From contig NZ_LR699554.1 of the NCBI RefSeq assembly GCF_902459535.1, positions 124,001 to 188,000 of the forward strand: DNA of 64,000 bases, written 5' to 3'. Both the position numbers and the translations under genes were made by a program. Of this stretch, positions 7,810 through 17,800 are shown in pieces. Every line of letters starts with the position of its first letter. Position 1 is the first letter of the stretch. Source of the DNA: Paraburkholderia dioscoreae. Lineage in GTDB: Bacteria > Pseudomonadota > Gammaproteobacteria > Burkholderiales > Burkholderiaceae. The notes beneath the pieces were generated by a model, which had not been told where the DNA came from, made no database searches, and worked only from the letters and a program-made list of their open reading frames with translations.

Positions 7810-9582
7810 TCAGTTGTTCGACGTGCCGAGCACGCCGATTTGCTGCTGCGGCACCTTGCCGTTCGAAGCGGGTTGCATTGCGTCGCGCGCCGGCGCGGCT
7901 TGCGCATGCTGGGTGTCGGTCAGCATGCGCAGCGCCTCGGCGACGCCTGCCGGCGGCGTGCTGGCAGGCGGCTGCGGCGGCCGTGGTGACGGCACTTGAG
8001 CCGGCGTGTCGGCGGCCTGTGTCGGGGCAGGGGCTTGAGCGGAGATTTGTGCCGTTGCGTGGGCCGGGATCTGAGACGGAACACGCGCTGGCGTTTGAGG
8101 TGACAGCGGAAGTGGAACCTGTGCCGGGCTTTCAGCGCTAGCCGCAACCGATGCGCTCACCTGCGGCACCGCCTGCACTTGTGGCGTGCTGCGGATAGGA
8201 GCGGGAAGAAGCGCAGGCGTCGTCAGGATCGGCTGACGCGGCGTGGTGACGTGCTTCGCCTTGTCCTCGTCTGCAACAAGAGGGTCGGTGTTGCCATACT
8301 CTTTGCGGAAGTTCTCATCGAGCTTGTCGGCGCGTGCGAGCAAATCCGTATTGGGCGAAAGTTCAGGATCCGAAATGACCGGTGTCACGAAAATCACGAG
8401 ATCGCTTTTCTTCGCACGGAAGCTGTCCGAGCGGAACAACTGTCCGATGATCGGCACCTGGCTGAGAAACGGCATGCCGTTGGAACCGTTGGCCGCATCC
8501 GCGCTGACCAGCCCGGAAATGGCCAGCGTCTCGCCGGCTCGCATGGAGATGTCCGAACTGGTGTTGCGGGTCAGGAAGCCTGGCATGCCTGCGTACGTCA
8601 CCGATGGATCGATCTGACTGATTTCCGTGGTCAGATGCGCGGAGATGATGTTGTTCGCGTCGACAACCGGAACGATGCTCAGCTTGATGCCGTAGTCCTT
8701 GTATTCGATGCTGGTCGTGCCGAGCGCACCCGATTGCGGAATCGGCACCTGGCCACCCGCCAGAAAGCTTGCGGTGCCCCCGCTCTTCGTATTGAGTTCG
8801 GGCGCGGCGAGCACATACGCGTCGCCGTTCTCCACCGCGAAGTTGATTTGCGAGGTGATGTTCGAAGCAATGCCGGCGAGAAAGTAACTCGTGCCCGCCG
8901 TGACGGCTTTGGCCGCGCCCGTGGCGACGCTTGCAGCGCCGCCGATCTGCGGACCCTTGAAGGCGCTGTCCCAGGCAATGCCGAGATTGCGCTGGCCGGT
9001 GCGTGTGACTTCCATGATCTGCACCTTGAAGTGGACGGTCTTGCGCAGCGCGTCACCTTCGTCGACCGTGGTGGTGTCCACCACATTCTTCATGTCTTGC
9101 GTAGCCGCCTTCACGATGCCCGCCATGTCGCGGTGGATGACACCGGACAGCACGATACTCGAACCAATTGCGTCGATGCGCAGCCCCGCGACAGACTTGA
9201 GGACGGCCCGCAACTGTTCCAGCGAAGCATTGACTTCCGCTTTGGCGATGCGCACCGTGGTTTGCAGCGCGATGCCCTTGTCGTTCCACACCACGAGCGA
9301 CGTGATGCCGTCCTGTTCGCCGAGCAGCATCAGGCTGCCGTCGACCACATTCGCCGTGAGCAGCTTGCCGTTGCCGATGGCGATGCGCTTGATCGTGCCG
9401 GGAATGTGCAGGATGCGGACTTCGCCACGGAACATTTCGAGCACACGGGTGCCCGCTGACAGGCTGTCCGTGGCTGCGGCTTGAGCGAGCGCTGCCGGCA
9501 CGGCCTCGCACAACAACATGCCGACGAGGACAGACGGCAGGATCCGGCGACGCAATGGCGCCGCATTGTTTTTGACTTTCAT
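7810..9582 (-). CDS. rcpA: RcpA/CpaC outer-membrane secretin of the Tad pilus
   Basis: The 590-residue protein has a signal peptide (1-34, ending ALAQA), a pilus/BON-type N-domain (about 40-180, with SSIVLSGVIHRD) and a secretin beta-barrel domain (about 185-420, with AGGQVPIPQSG and SMRAGETLAISGLV). The last 150 or so residues are a Pro/Ala/Gln-rich low-complexity tail ending in a short distinct segment; CpaC proteins often stop nearer 450-500, so this tail is unusual. It forms the outer-membrane pore for Flp fibres. It lies between rcpC and the ATPase gene. Confidence 0.92.
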   Translation of the reverse strand: MKVKNNAAPLRRRILPSVLVGMLLCEAVPAALAQAAATDSLSAGTRVLEMFRGEVRILHIPGTIKRIAIGNGKLLTANVVDGSLMLLGEQDGITSLVVWNDKGIALQTTVRIAKAEVNASLEQLRAVLKSVAGLRIDAIGSSIVLSGVIHRDMAGIVKAATQDMKNVVDTTTVDEGDALRKTVHFKVQIMEVTRTGQRNLGIAWDSAFKGPQIGGAASVATGAAKAVTAGTSYFLAGIASNITSQINFAVENGDAYVLAAPELNTKSGGTASFLAGGQVPIPQSGALGTTSIEYKDYGIKLSIVPVVDANNIISAHLTTEISQIDPSVTYAGMPGFLTRNTSSDISMRAGETLAISGLVSADAANGSNGMPFLSQVPIIGQLFRSDSFRAKKSDLVIFVTPVISDPELSPNTDLLARADKLDENFRKEYGNTDPLVADEDKAKHVTTPRQPILTTPALLPAPIRSTPQVQAVPQVSASVAASAESPAQVPLPLSPQTPARVPSQIPAHATAQISAQAPAPTQAADTPAQVPSPRPPQPPASTPPAGVAEALRMLTDTQHAQAAPARDAMQPASNGKVPQQQIGVLGTSNN

Positions 9583-9606
9583 GGTGTGAAACCTGGGCTC
9601 AGTACT

Positions 9607-10704
9607 TTAGTTCTGCTTCGACGTGCTGGGCGCAGCGGCCTTCTGCAGTTGTTGGGCGATGGCGTTGGCCTGCTCATACAGGCTCGGTTGACGCTGCGGC
9701 AAAGCAGACGCCGATTGAGCCGCGTCTGTGGGGGCGGGAGCGGGCGCCTGCGGTTCCTGGGCCGGCGCGCTCGACGGGCCTTGAGAGATGAGGACGTTGG
9801 TGTTATTTGCGCCGCCGCCCGAAATCACTTCGACAGTTTGGGGCGCAGGGCCGGTGCCGCTGGTGACATGACCGCGAGCCGGGTCGATGAACACGTCGCT
9901 TTCCTGAGCCAGGGACGGGCCGTCTGCCCCTTTGTCTTCAGAGTTGCGCAAGATCAGCCGCAGACCGCCGATCTTCTGTGCCAGGGCGATGCGCGCGACG
10001 TCGTCCACCGGAACTTCCAGCGTGACGGTGGTGTAGCCCATGCCTGTCTGCCGGCTCATGGCGCTGCTGTTGGCATTGGCCTGATCCTGCTGGGCGGCCT
10101 CGCCCGCATCGCGCGGGCGCATGTCCTCGCCGGTAGCGAGAACCAGCACGTTCGGCATGACCAGTTGCGCTACTTTCTTTTCGTCGGAGGTGCGGTTCTC
10201 ATGGAACACCTTGCCGACCCAATACACGTCGACGCGATTACCCGGACGGAGCAGCAGGGCCGTGGAGTTGACCGTGTCGATTTCCACGGTGAGCGCTCGC
10301 GTGCCGGGCCGCAGGATGTCCGAAAAGTCGCGGCCACGTAGCGCGTCGATGTCGCCGGCGCGCAGAGGCAGGCCGCGGCGCACCGGTTTCACGAGATGTG
10401 ACGAGCGATATTGTTCGAAGCCGTCCGCGCGGATCATGTCGTCGTAGACCAGATCGCCTGCAATCTCGCGGGCGACGAAGTTGCCGCTGGACAGGGGTGT
10501 GCCGACAGGAGCGTCCTGTGCGGGCACGACGACCGTCACGCCCGCGCGCACGCGATGCGCGTCCAGGTCTGCCTTGAGCTTCTTCTCGCGATCGTTGAGA
10601 TACTTGTAGAGGAGGAATGTCAGGCCACCTGCAACCAGTACGGCGAGGAACAGCAGTACCCATGAATTCGCGAGTAGCGAGCGGAATTTTATTTTCTTAA
10701 GCAT
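9607..10704 (-). CDS. rcpC: RcpC/CpaB Flp pilus assembly protein
   Basis: The 365-residue protein has an N-terminal membrane anchor (about 13-34), then an SAF/CpaB region with VVVPAQDAPVGTPL, LPLRAGDID and the RcpC domain TALLLRPGNRVDVYWVGK (about 155-175). The C-terminal 80 residues are Pro/Ala/Gln-rich, like the tail of the neighbouring secretin. CpaB proteins are periplasmic partners of the secretin. It is second-last before the structural and pseudopilin genes and directly upstream of rcpA. ATG 10704 starts with the basic MLKKIKF before the membrane helix. Confidence 0.9.
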   Translation of the reverse strand: MLKKIKFRSLLANSWVLLFLAVLVAGGLTFLLYKYLNDREKKLKADLDAHRVRAGVTVVVPAQDAPVGTPLSSGNFVAREIAGDLVYDDMIRADGFEQYRSSHLVKPVRRGLPLRAGDIDALRGRDFSDILRPGTRALTVEIDTVNSTALLLRPGNRVDVYWVGKVFHENRTSDEKKVAQLVMPNVLVLATGEDMRPRDAGEAAQQDQANANSSAMSRQTGMGYTTVTLEVPVDDVARIALAQKIGGLRLILRNSEDKGADGPSLAQESDVFIDPARGHVTSGTGPAPQTVEVISGGGANNTNVLISQGPSSAPAQEPQAPAPAPTDAAQSASALPQRQPSLYEQANAIAQQLQKAAAPSTSKQN

Positions 10705-10724
10705 GACAGATTGACCGTTGCGGG

Positions 10725-10931
10725 TCAGGGAAGCGAAAGGGTGAAGCTGTAGGCGCTGAAGAACGACTTGAAGCTCGAGAGGAGCGCGGCGAACGGCGCT
10801 ATGGCGTCGCTATCCGCCACGACTAACGCACCGGCGAGAACAGTCGTGACCACGAGATACTCTGCGTAGGCCTGGCCGCGCTGCCGGCTGCGTCGCGCCG
10901 CAAAGGAAGAAAGAGGTTCTGCTTTTGACAT
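10725..10931 (-). CDS. Small pilin-like (Flp/TadE-type) protein
   Basis: This 68-residue protein has a basic N-terminus (ARRSRQRG), then GQAYAEYLVVTTVLAGALVV, the same pattern (G-Q/A-x-x-E-Y plus hydrophobic helix) as the Flp pilin at 14085-14366. A short hydrophobic C-terminal part follows. I chose ATG 10931, with AGGAA about 7 bases upstream; a start at 11003 would extend into the upstream gene. The ATG lies one base after the stop of the upstream secreted-protein gene. It may be a minor pilin or pseudopilin. No database comparison was possible. Confidence 0.7.
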   Translation of the reverse strand: MSKAEPLSSFAARRSRQRGQAYAEYLVVTTVLAGALVVADSDAIAPFAALLSSFKSFFSAYSFTLSLP

Positions 10932-10932
10932 T

Positions 10933-11649
10933 TCAACGATTCCTGATTGCATTGACGACTGCGGCCGTCCTGCCGCCGCGATCCGAAAAACTGGCATCCA
11001 CACTGTCCGCGCCGTGTTGCATGGCGAATGCGGTTCCTTGCGCGGCGCGGTTGCCGGTGGACTGATAATCCGGTTGGCGGCCGACGTTCACCCAACCTTG
11101 CGCGGCGAGACTGTTGCGATATCGCTGTGCATTCCATTGCGGCTTCCCCGGCATGTCGAGGAGCCAGGTACGGCCCGTCTGGCCGGGATCGTGGCTTTCG
11201 ACGTCCGAGAGGATCGCGCTTTCCTCAGGCAGTGGAATGGCGGAATCGGGAATCCGGTGGTCGGCCTGATCGCTGCCGATGCGGACCACGCTCATGAGCC
11301 CACGCGTGTGATCGCCCTCGGGCTGGGGCGGGATACTGAGTATGTACAGGCAGTGATCGTCCAGCGCGCTGAGCAGCAGTCCGGAGGAACTGGTCCGGCC
11401 TTTCGCCGGGACGTCTTCGCGAATCCAGAAATCACGAAACGCCCTGGATACGTCTTCCGTCGTTCCGGGGAACTGCATGCCCACCACCGACGTGGGCACG
11501 CCGTTCACGATCATGTCGCGCCCGATAGCCTGGATGCTTTGCGGCTGCACGGGTGTTTTGTTGCATGCATTGGCTGCCGAGGCGTTGCCGGCAAAAAGCA
11601 GCGCGCTGCCGAAACACGCGCCGCGCGCCAGGTGATAGGCATATTTCAT
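10933..11649 (-). CDS. Secreted protein of unknown function in the Tad cluster
   Basis: The 238-residue protein has a clear signal peptide (about 1-25, ending GNASA before ANACNKTP). I do not recognise the rest. It contains two cysteines in the mature part (NACN and DDHCLY), several tryptophans, and a Gly/Gln/Asn-rich end. The ATG overlaps the upstream TadE-like stop (ATGA), so it is translationally coupled within the pilus operon. A periplasmic accessory or pilus-associated role is an inference from position. The long in-frame extension upstream to 12027 overlaps the TadE-like gene and is not real. Confidence 0.7.
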   Translation of the reverse strand: MKYAYHLARGACFGSALLFAGNASAANACNKTPVQPQSIQAIGRDMIVNGVPTSVVGMQFPGTTEDVSRAFRDFWIREDVPAKGRTSSSGLLLSALDDHCLYILSIPPQPEGDHTRGLMSVVRIGSDQADHRIPDSAIPLPEESAILSDVESHDPGQTGRTWLLDMPGKPQWNAQRYRNSLAAQGWVNVGRQPDYQSTGNRAAQGTAFAMQHGADSVDASFSDRGGRTAAVVNAIRNR

Positions 11650-12530
11650 TGTTTCAGACGGTTTGCAGGTACGACGTCTTGCTGAATGCGGCCAAACTGG
11701 AGCGACGTGATCTCCGGCGCGTACTTCTGCAAACTTTGGTAGCCGCTTGATGGAACGAGTACGGCATTCGCGGCCGGCACTGCCTGACTGAACAGAGCCT
11801 TGTTGCTGGCGGAGCCGTCCGGCACCCAACTGTTGGTCATCAACACATTGGTGTCGGAGAACGTAAGGCCGCCGAACGCCGGCAGAGGATCGTCTTTCGG
11901 CCAGAGCCGCTTGAGCACGTCGCTGTTCCCGCCGACGGAAATGCTGAGCGTGCCGGATCGCATCGTGCTCGTCGGCAAGCTCAGGTGGGCGAGATACCGG
12001 CCGCCGGTTGCAGTGGGTACGGCCCACTGGGAGAGGGCCGTGCCGTTCAGGCTGCTCGCGGGATCGGCGGCCACGCCGGTGCTGACCGCGATATCGGACG
12101 ACGAGGCGAGCAAGGGATTACCGCCATAGTCGTTCCACATGGCCGGCCGGGAAGCGGGCAGTTCATTCTGTTTGAGATCGGTGCTCGAAATGGGCGAACC
12201 GTCATTCGCCATCAGGCGCTGCATGAGTTCGCCCTTGAGTTCGGTATCCAGCTTGCTTGCCGTCAGCGCGGCGCCGCCGTACGTGCTTGACCAGCCTTCC
12301 GTGGTGCCCGGATCGCTCGCGAGATTTTTCGTGGCGTCGCCATCCGACCACACGGTGCGTTCCCATGCGAGGTAACGCGAAGCCATCAGGGTCCGGTTGC
12401 GGATGTCGTTGAACTTGCCGAGCATCACGATGGCGAGCAACAGTACGCTCATGACCATGGTCATGGAAATGAGGAACTCAACCATAGCCTGACCGGACTG
12501 CGCCGTGGTTCTCATATCGATTCGCTTCAT
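11646..12530 (-). CDS. TadE-like pseudopilin
   Basis: The 294-residue protein starts MKRIDMRTTAQSGQAMVEF, then a hydrophobic helix (about 17-40). This is the type IVb pseudopilin N-terminus of TadE/TadF proteins, with the conserved Glu after the processing site. A 250-residue periplasmic domain follows. The start overlaps the TadG-like gene by ATGA, and its stop overlaps the next gene the same way. An internal ATG five codons in is also possible. Function in Flp pilus assembly is inferred from family and context. Confidence 0.82.
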   Translation of the reverse strand: MKRIDMRTTAQSGQAMVEFLISMTMVMSVLLLAIVMLGKFNDIRNRTLMASRYLAWERTVWSDGDATKNLASDPGTTEGWSSTYGGAALTASKLDTELKGELMQRLMANDGSPISSTDLKQNELPASRPAMWNDYGGNPLLASSSDIAVSTGVAADPASSLNGTALSQWAVPTATGGRYLAHLSLPTSTMRSGTLSISVGGNSDVLKRLWPKDDPLPAFGGLTFSDTNVLMTNSWVPDGSASNKALFSQAVPAANAVLVPSSGYQSLQKYAPEITSLQFGRIQQDVVPANRLKQ

Positions 12531-14062
12531 GGTGTCTGGACCTGCGTTGCGGCGGACATCTGGCTCGCCTGTGCGGCAGCGCGCTCACTGGCGCTGACCG
12601 GTGCAAGCCTCGCTTGCCAGTAAGGACTGAAGAGGCTCGGATATTCGGTGGCATGATCCGCGCGCGCCCATTGACTGCTGTTCAGCAAGCCGCCCATGAG
12701 CGAGCCGCCAACGGAGGTTTCATCGGGCCGCGCAAAATAGGCATTGGCGCTGGACAATGCGCGCATTGCGCCGCCGGCCGCATTGTCGGCAACTTCCATC
12801 CGGCCGCCGCCTTGCAGGCCGATGGTTTTCACCAGCGTGTTGCTATTGCGCGTGACTTCGACGGTGATGCGCGGCGCCTCGCTGGCAAGGGTTGCGCCGT
12901 TCACTTCCTGATACGGCAGCAGGCCGCCGTTGGTTGGGTCGAGCGAGGGGCCGGGGCCATTGCGAAATTGCTCCGCCATCGCTTCCGGCACTTGCCATCC
13001 CGGCGTCAGACTGCCCTGATAACCGAAATTGAAATAACCGCCATAGCCTTGCCAGTCTTGCCACGCGGCAAAGGGCGGGTTGGTCATGAAACTGGTGATG
13101 TCGCCGTTCGCGCTGCCGCCTGAGCCGGCGACGTCGCCCATGGTGCCGATACAACTCACGTTAAGCTGCGCGGTACTCGCGTCGATGGATTGCCAGCCGG
13201 ATTTGTCGCTGCGTAGTTGGGTGCCGCCGGCATGCGTCACGTTGACGGTAAACGAGCTATTCGCACTGCCGCATATGCCGATTGCCGTGTCGGTCAATTG
13301 CTGGAAATTGGGCGCGACGCTGCGATTGGAGTCGCGGTTCTTGACGAAGCCGTCGAGGGTGGTCGGGGCCGTCACCACGTCGGCGAATTCGTCGGGGCCG
13401 AGCGTACCTGCGGGAATGACCGTGGCCGTATAGGAGGTCCACGCCGCGAGCTGGGACGCATTGCGTGAACTGTTGAAATATCCGCTTGTAACGTGCGTGT
13501 CGGGCTGATTGAGTTGCGCCACCGCATCCGCAGTGTCGGGTACGGTAGTTACGACCGCCGCGTGGTAGTTCGCCTGCGCAACGCTCAATGCCCGGTTGAG
13601 CGCGCCGATATTACGGCCCACGGTGGGCAGCAGTGCGTCCAGTGCCGCGCGTACCGGTGCGATGTCGGTTTTGCCGAGCTGTTTGGGCGTGCTCCATTGA
13701 GCCGGATGATCCGCCAGCAAATCGACCGCGTTGTCGAGTTCCGATAGCGAGTAGGTGGCGTCGAGTTCGTCGATCCACGACTTCAGTGCGACCACTTGTG
13801 CAGCGGTGACCTGGTTGGCGATCATTGCCCGGTTGGTGTACGCGGAGAAGTTGTAGTCGCGCGCCTGCAGCACGGCGGCGCTATAAGCGGCCGCGTCTGC
13901 AGTGTTCTGAAGTTTGATCCTGGCGCTCGTCATCTGGAACGAGTTGAATGCCACATAGAGACCGATACAGCCGGCCAGAAGAAAAATCAGTGCAGGGACC
14001 AGCGCCTGCCCGCTAGCGCCGGCGACCCTGGCCCTGCCCTTGCGGGCAGAGCGTTTCATCAT
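12527..14062 (-). CDS. TadG-like pilus assembly protein
   Basis: The 511-residue protein has a basic N-terminus, GQALVPALIFLLAGCIGLYV (membrane helix about 18-42) and then LQNTADAAAYSAAV. This is the signature of Flp-assembly TadG/Tad_N proteins, which keep the N-terminus in the membrane and the body in the periplasm. I see no clear von Willebrand A motif in the C-terminal part, so it is a shorter or diverged TadG. It follows the Flp pilin gene by 22 bases. Start codons at 14062 and 14059 are tandem ATGs. Confidence 0.8.
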   Translation of the reverse strand: MMKRSARKGRARVAGASGQALVPALIFLLAGCIGLYVAFNSFQMTSARIKLQNTADAAAYSAAVLQARDYNFSAYTNRAMIANQVTAAQVVALKSWIDELDATYSLSELDNAVDLLADHPAQWSTPKQLGKTDIAPVRAALDALLPTVGRNIGALNRALSVAQANYHAAVVTTVPDTADAVAQLNQPDTHVTSGYFNSSRNASQLAAWTSYTATVIPAGTLGPDEFADVVTAPTTLDGFVKNRDSNRSVAPNFQQLTDTAIGICGSANSSFTVNVTHAGGTQLRSDKSGWQSIDASTAQLNVSCIGTMGDVAGSGGSANGDITSFMTNPPFAAWQDWQGYGGYFNFGYQGSLTPGWQVPEAMAEQFRNGPGPSLDPTNGGLLPYQEVNGATLASEAPRITVEVTRNSNTLVKTIGLQGGGRMEVADNAAGGAMRALSSANAYFARPDETSVGGSLMGGLLNSSQWARADHATEYPSLFSPYWQARLAPVSASERAAAQASQMSAATQVQTP

Positions 14063-14084
14063 GGATATCGCTAATCTGAAGAGA

Positions 14085-14366
14085 TTAGTTGCCCGTGTTG
14101 TTGCTGTCGTTATACGTACCCATGTTCTTCGTGTGGTTCGCGTTGCTGGTCGCCATGTTCGCGTTGTCCTGCGCTGTTGAGATGTTGCTCTTGGCGTCCT
14201 TGCCGGACATTTCGATCGCGAGACCGGAGGTCTGGTTACGCAGCGTTTGACCGAACAGCGAATACACGCCGATTGCCGACACGGCGATCAGGGCCACGAT
14301 GATGATGTATTCCGTCATGCCTTGACCGAGTTGCTTATTTTTGCGACAGATTTGAGAAATTTTCAT
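14085..14366 (-). CDS. flp: Flp-type major pilin
   Basis: The 93-residue prepilin has a short basic leader (KISQICRKNKQLG), a cleavage region GQGMTEY, and the hydrophobic spine IIIVALIAVSAIGVYSLFG. The C-terminal half is Asn/Ser/Thr/Ala-rich, which is longer than in many 50-70 residue Flp pilins and may be surface exposed. It would be cut by a TadV/CpaA peptidase that is not encoded in this window. It is the first gene of the minus-strand cluster, as expected for an abundant product. A roughly 500-base non-coding region precedes it. Confidence 0.88.
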   Translation of the reverse strand: MKISQICRKNKQLGQGMTEYIIIVALIAVSAIGVYSLFGQTLRNQTSGLAIEMSGKDAKSNISTAQDNANMATSNANHTKNMGTYNDSNNTGN

Positions 14367-14881
14367 AGTCTCTATTTTGAAAAAAAGTTAAGTGGACGAT
14401 TTGGTAATGCCTGGACACGACTTTGCGACCTCTCGTGTCTTGAACAGAAATGAAAAATGGAACCCACCGTTCAAAACCCACGGGCAATGGTGTCGGGCGC
14501 AGTATAAGAATCTGTGGACTTATTAGGGTTGCGAAGTTTCTGAGGATCGATAGTGCAATTCCGCATACGATGCCGCGCCTCAGGAGGCGGATTTGAGCAC
14601 GCATATCAGGTGCGCTCACCCGAAAACGCAACTCTTTATAGCCGCCTGTTTTGTCGCGGCGGCACCACAGAAATACCGCGAAATGGCTCGGCTTTCACGC
14701 AGCGCAGAGAGTGCAGATTCAAGCTGGCTGCGGTAATTAGACGGGCTATGACTTATCTTGTGTTAATTCGGAAAATTCCTACGCGCATTTCGTGTGCTCT
14801 GATTTTTAGGGATAGGGCTGACGGTTAGATTTGCACCGCATGAAAGAGCGGGGCTGGCCCGTTAGTCATATTGGGAAATCT
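14367..14881. promoter_or_regulatory. Divergent intergenic region between flp and the adhesin
   Basis: This 515-base region is AT-richer than its surroundings and must hold the promoters of both the Tad operon (minus) and the adhesin (plus). In the flp leader (minus strand) there is a 7-bp perfect hairpin, GACACGA at 14414-14420 with TCGTGTC at 14433-14439, some 50-75 bases before the flp ATG. A TATACT-like -10 occurs on the minus strand near 14500, but without a good -35. I saw no gene here. Confidence 0.5.
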
Positions 14882-17800
14882 ATGAATAAGTCTTATATCA
14901 GCGTCTGGAACGACGCTTCAGGAACGTGGGTGGCTGCACCCGAGACTGCCAAGGTACATAGCGGTTCGGGCTCCGCGTCGTCTTGCACGATCTCGTCGGG
15001 TAGTGACGTGGCGAGCCGTCAGGCAGCCCCGTTGAAAACCGCGTTTATGCCGATTGCCATGGCAATCGGCGTGGCGATGCTGCCGGGTACGGCGGCCGCC
15101 CAGGCGGTCACAGGAAACGGTGGCCTCGAACTGTGTCCTGCCGGCGTGGGGGGCATCGGGTCTTCGTGGGGGCCGTTGTCGAGCGCCGTCGGATTGATGA
15201 ACTGCGCCGCAAATGGCGCGGATACTAGCGGTGAAGGGATGGCGTTCTCGTTGAACAACGCGGCCGCCACCAATGGTGCATGGGGTTTCAACAGTGGTGA
15301 AATCACCGCCCGTGTAACCGGCTATCAGGACGGCCACCTCGAGCTCGCGGCCGCGACCGGCATCTACATGATCAACGATGTCAACATGAGCGGCAACAAG
15401 ATTAGCGCGCTGGCGCCCGGCGACGTATCGTCGGCGAGCACGGACGCGGTGAACGGCGCTCAGGTCTATCAGTACACGCGTTACTTCAAGGCGAACTCGC
15501 CGTCGAACGACGCGTCTACGGACGCGCGGGCAGTCGGAACCAGCTCGGTTGCTTCCGGGCCGTCGTCGCTCGCGATCGGCAAAAATTCCAGTGCGTATGG
15601 TGCGAACACTTCTGCCATCGGCACCAATTCAGTTGCGCTGGGCGCTGGCTCGGTCGCCAGCCGCAATGACGCTGTGTCGGTGGGATACCTGTCCGCGGAT
15701 GGCAATTCGCAGTACACGAGACAGCTCGTCAACGTGACCGCAGGTGCAGCCGGAACGGACGCGGTCAACGTCAACCAGTTGAATGCCGCGATCGCGAGCG
15801 TCAGCGGCGGTGGCGGCAGTCCCACGCCCAATGCCGTGACGTACGACACTTCTGCGTCGACCCTGATCACGCTCAAGGGAGCAAGCGGCACCAGAATCAC
15901 GAACCTGACGGCTGGCGATATCTCGTCCGTCTGGAGCACGGACGCAGTGAATGGTTCGCAGTTGTACCAGACGAACCAGAACGTGACGAACGTCGTCAAT
16001 AACGTTGCGAACATTTCAGGCAATCTTGCCAATGTGACGAACGTCGTCAACAACATCGTCAACAACGGTATTGCGGGTTCACCGCTCGTAGTGACCTACG
16101 ACACGTCGGCTCGCGACAAAGTCACGTTCGGCGGCACGGACCACACGGCGACGGTCAAGCTCACCAACGTGGCGCCAGGCGATATCTCGTCGACCTCGAG
16201 CACAGACGCGGTGAACGGCGCGCAGTTGTATGCGACGAACCAGAACGTTAGCGCGTTGGCAAGCAATGTCGGTGACATTGTGGTGAATCTGTATAACCGT
16301 GGCGCCAAGTACTTCCATACGAATTCGTCGCTTCCCGACTCGTCGGCGGTCGGTACGGATGCGGTGGCGATCGGTGGCTCAGCGATCGCGACGGCAGACA
16401 ATTCGGTGGCGCTGGGTGCCAACTCGTTGGCCGACCGTGCGAACACAGTGTCCGTGGGCGCATCCGGTTCTGAACGGCAGATCATCAACGTGGCGGCGGG
16501 CACGCAAAACACCGACGCGGTGAACGTGGCGCAGATGAACACGGCAATCGCCAATGCGTCGATGGGCGGTTCGCCCGACGCGGTTGTTTATGATTCGTCT
16601 TCGCACAAGATCCTTACGCTGGGTGGCGCCGCGGCTTCGGCCCCGGTTGTGTTGACGAATGTGGCGGCCGGCCAGATCGTGTCGGGCAGCTCCGACGCAG
16701 TGAACGGCGGTCAGTTGTATAACGTGTCCAACAGCGTGGCTGCTGCACTGGGCGCCGGCTCGACGGTCAACAAGGACGGCACGGTCTCGTCGCCGGGCTT
16801 CACGATCAGCGGCTCGACATACGGCAATGTGGGCGACGCGCTGAACGCGCTCAACACGGCTGCCGGCGATCTGGTCGGCGCGGCGAAATACGTCAAGGTG
16901 GTTTCATCGGCGGCTTCTGCGTCGGCAAGCGGTAGCGAATCCGTTGCTATCGGCGGCAATGCAATGGCGACTGGCACCAACTCGCTGGCGATCGGCGCAG
17001 GCGCGACCGCGAAGTACAGCAATTCGACGGCGATCGGCGTGAACGCCATCACGGATGCAGACAACACGGTGTCCGTTGGCGCTCGCGGCGCGGAAATGCG
17101 CATCACGCACGTAGCAAACGGTATCAACGACACCGACGCAGCCACGGTGGCCCAGCTCGATGCGCTCCAATCCAAACTTCTGCAGACCACGCAGCAAAGC
17201 GGCGGCGTGAAGTCGTTGCTGCTCGGCGCTGCGGTGCCGGTGACGAACTACATCGCAGTCAGCTCGAATGTGACTGGAGGCGGTAACACATCCGCTTCGT
17301 CCGACCTGAACGCCATGGCGATTGGTCCGGTAGCGGCCGCGACGGGCGTTGGCGCGCTGGCTGTAGGGTCGGGCTCTATCGCCGGTAGCGACGCTTCCAC
17401 GGCGGTTGGCACGGGCGCGGGCGTGGCGTCGGTCAACTCGACTGCAATCGGCTATAGCGCAACAATCGGTGCCAATTCGGCGAACTCGCTGGCGATCGGT
17501 TACAACTCGCGCGCTCAGGCAACCAACTCGATGGCGCTAGGCTCCTTTGCTAGCGGCACGAGTGCCGGCTCGGTTGCGGTTGGTTACAACTCCTTCGTCA
17601 ACCCGTCTGCTACAAATGGCATGGCACTGGGCTTGAATGCATCGGTCAGCGCCGTGAATGGCGTCGCGATCGGCTACAACTCGATTGCCGATCGTGCCAA
17701 CGCCGTGTCGGTGGGTAGCTCGAGCAAGCAGAGCCAGATTACCTACGTGGCGGCCGGTACGAACGGCACCGACGCAGTGAACGTGAACCAGTTGTCGAGC

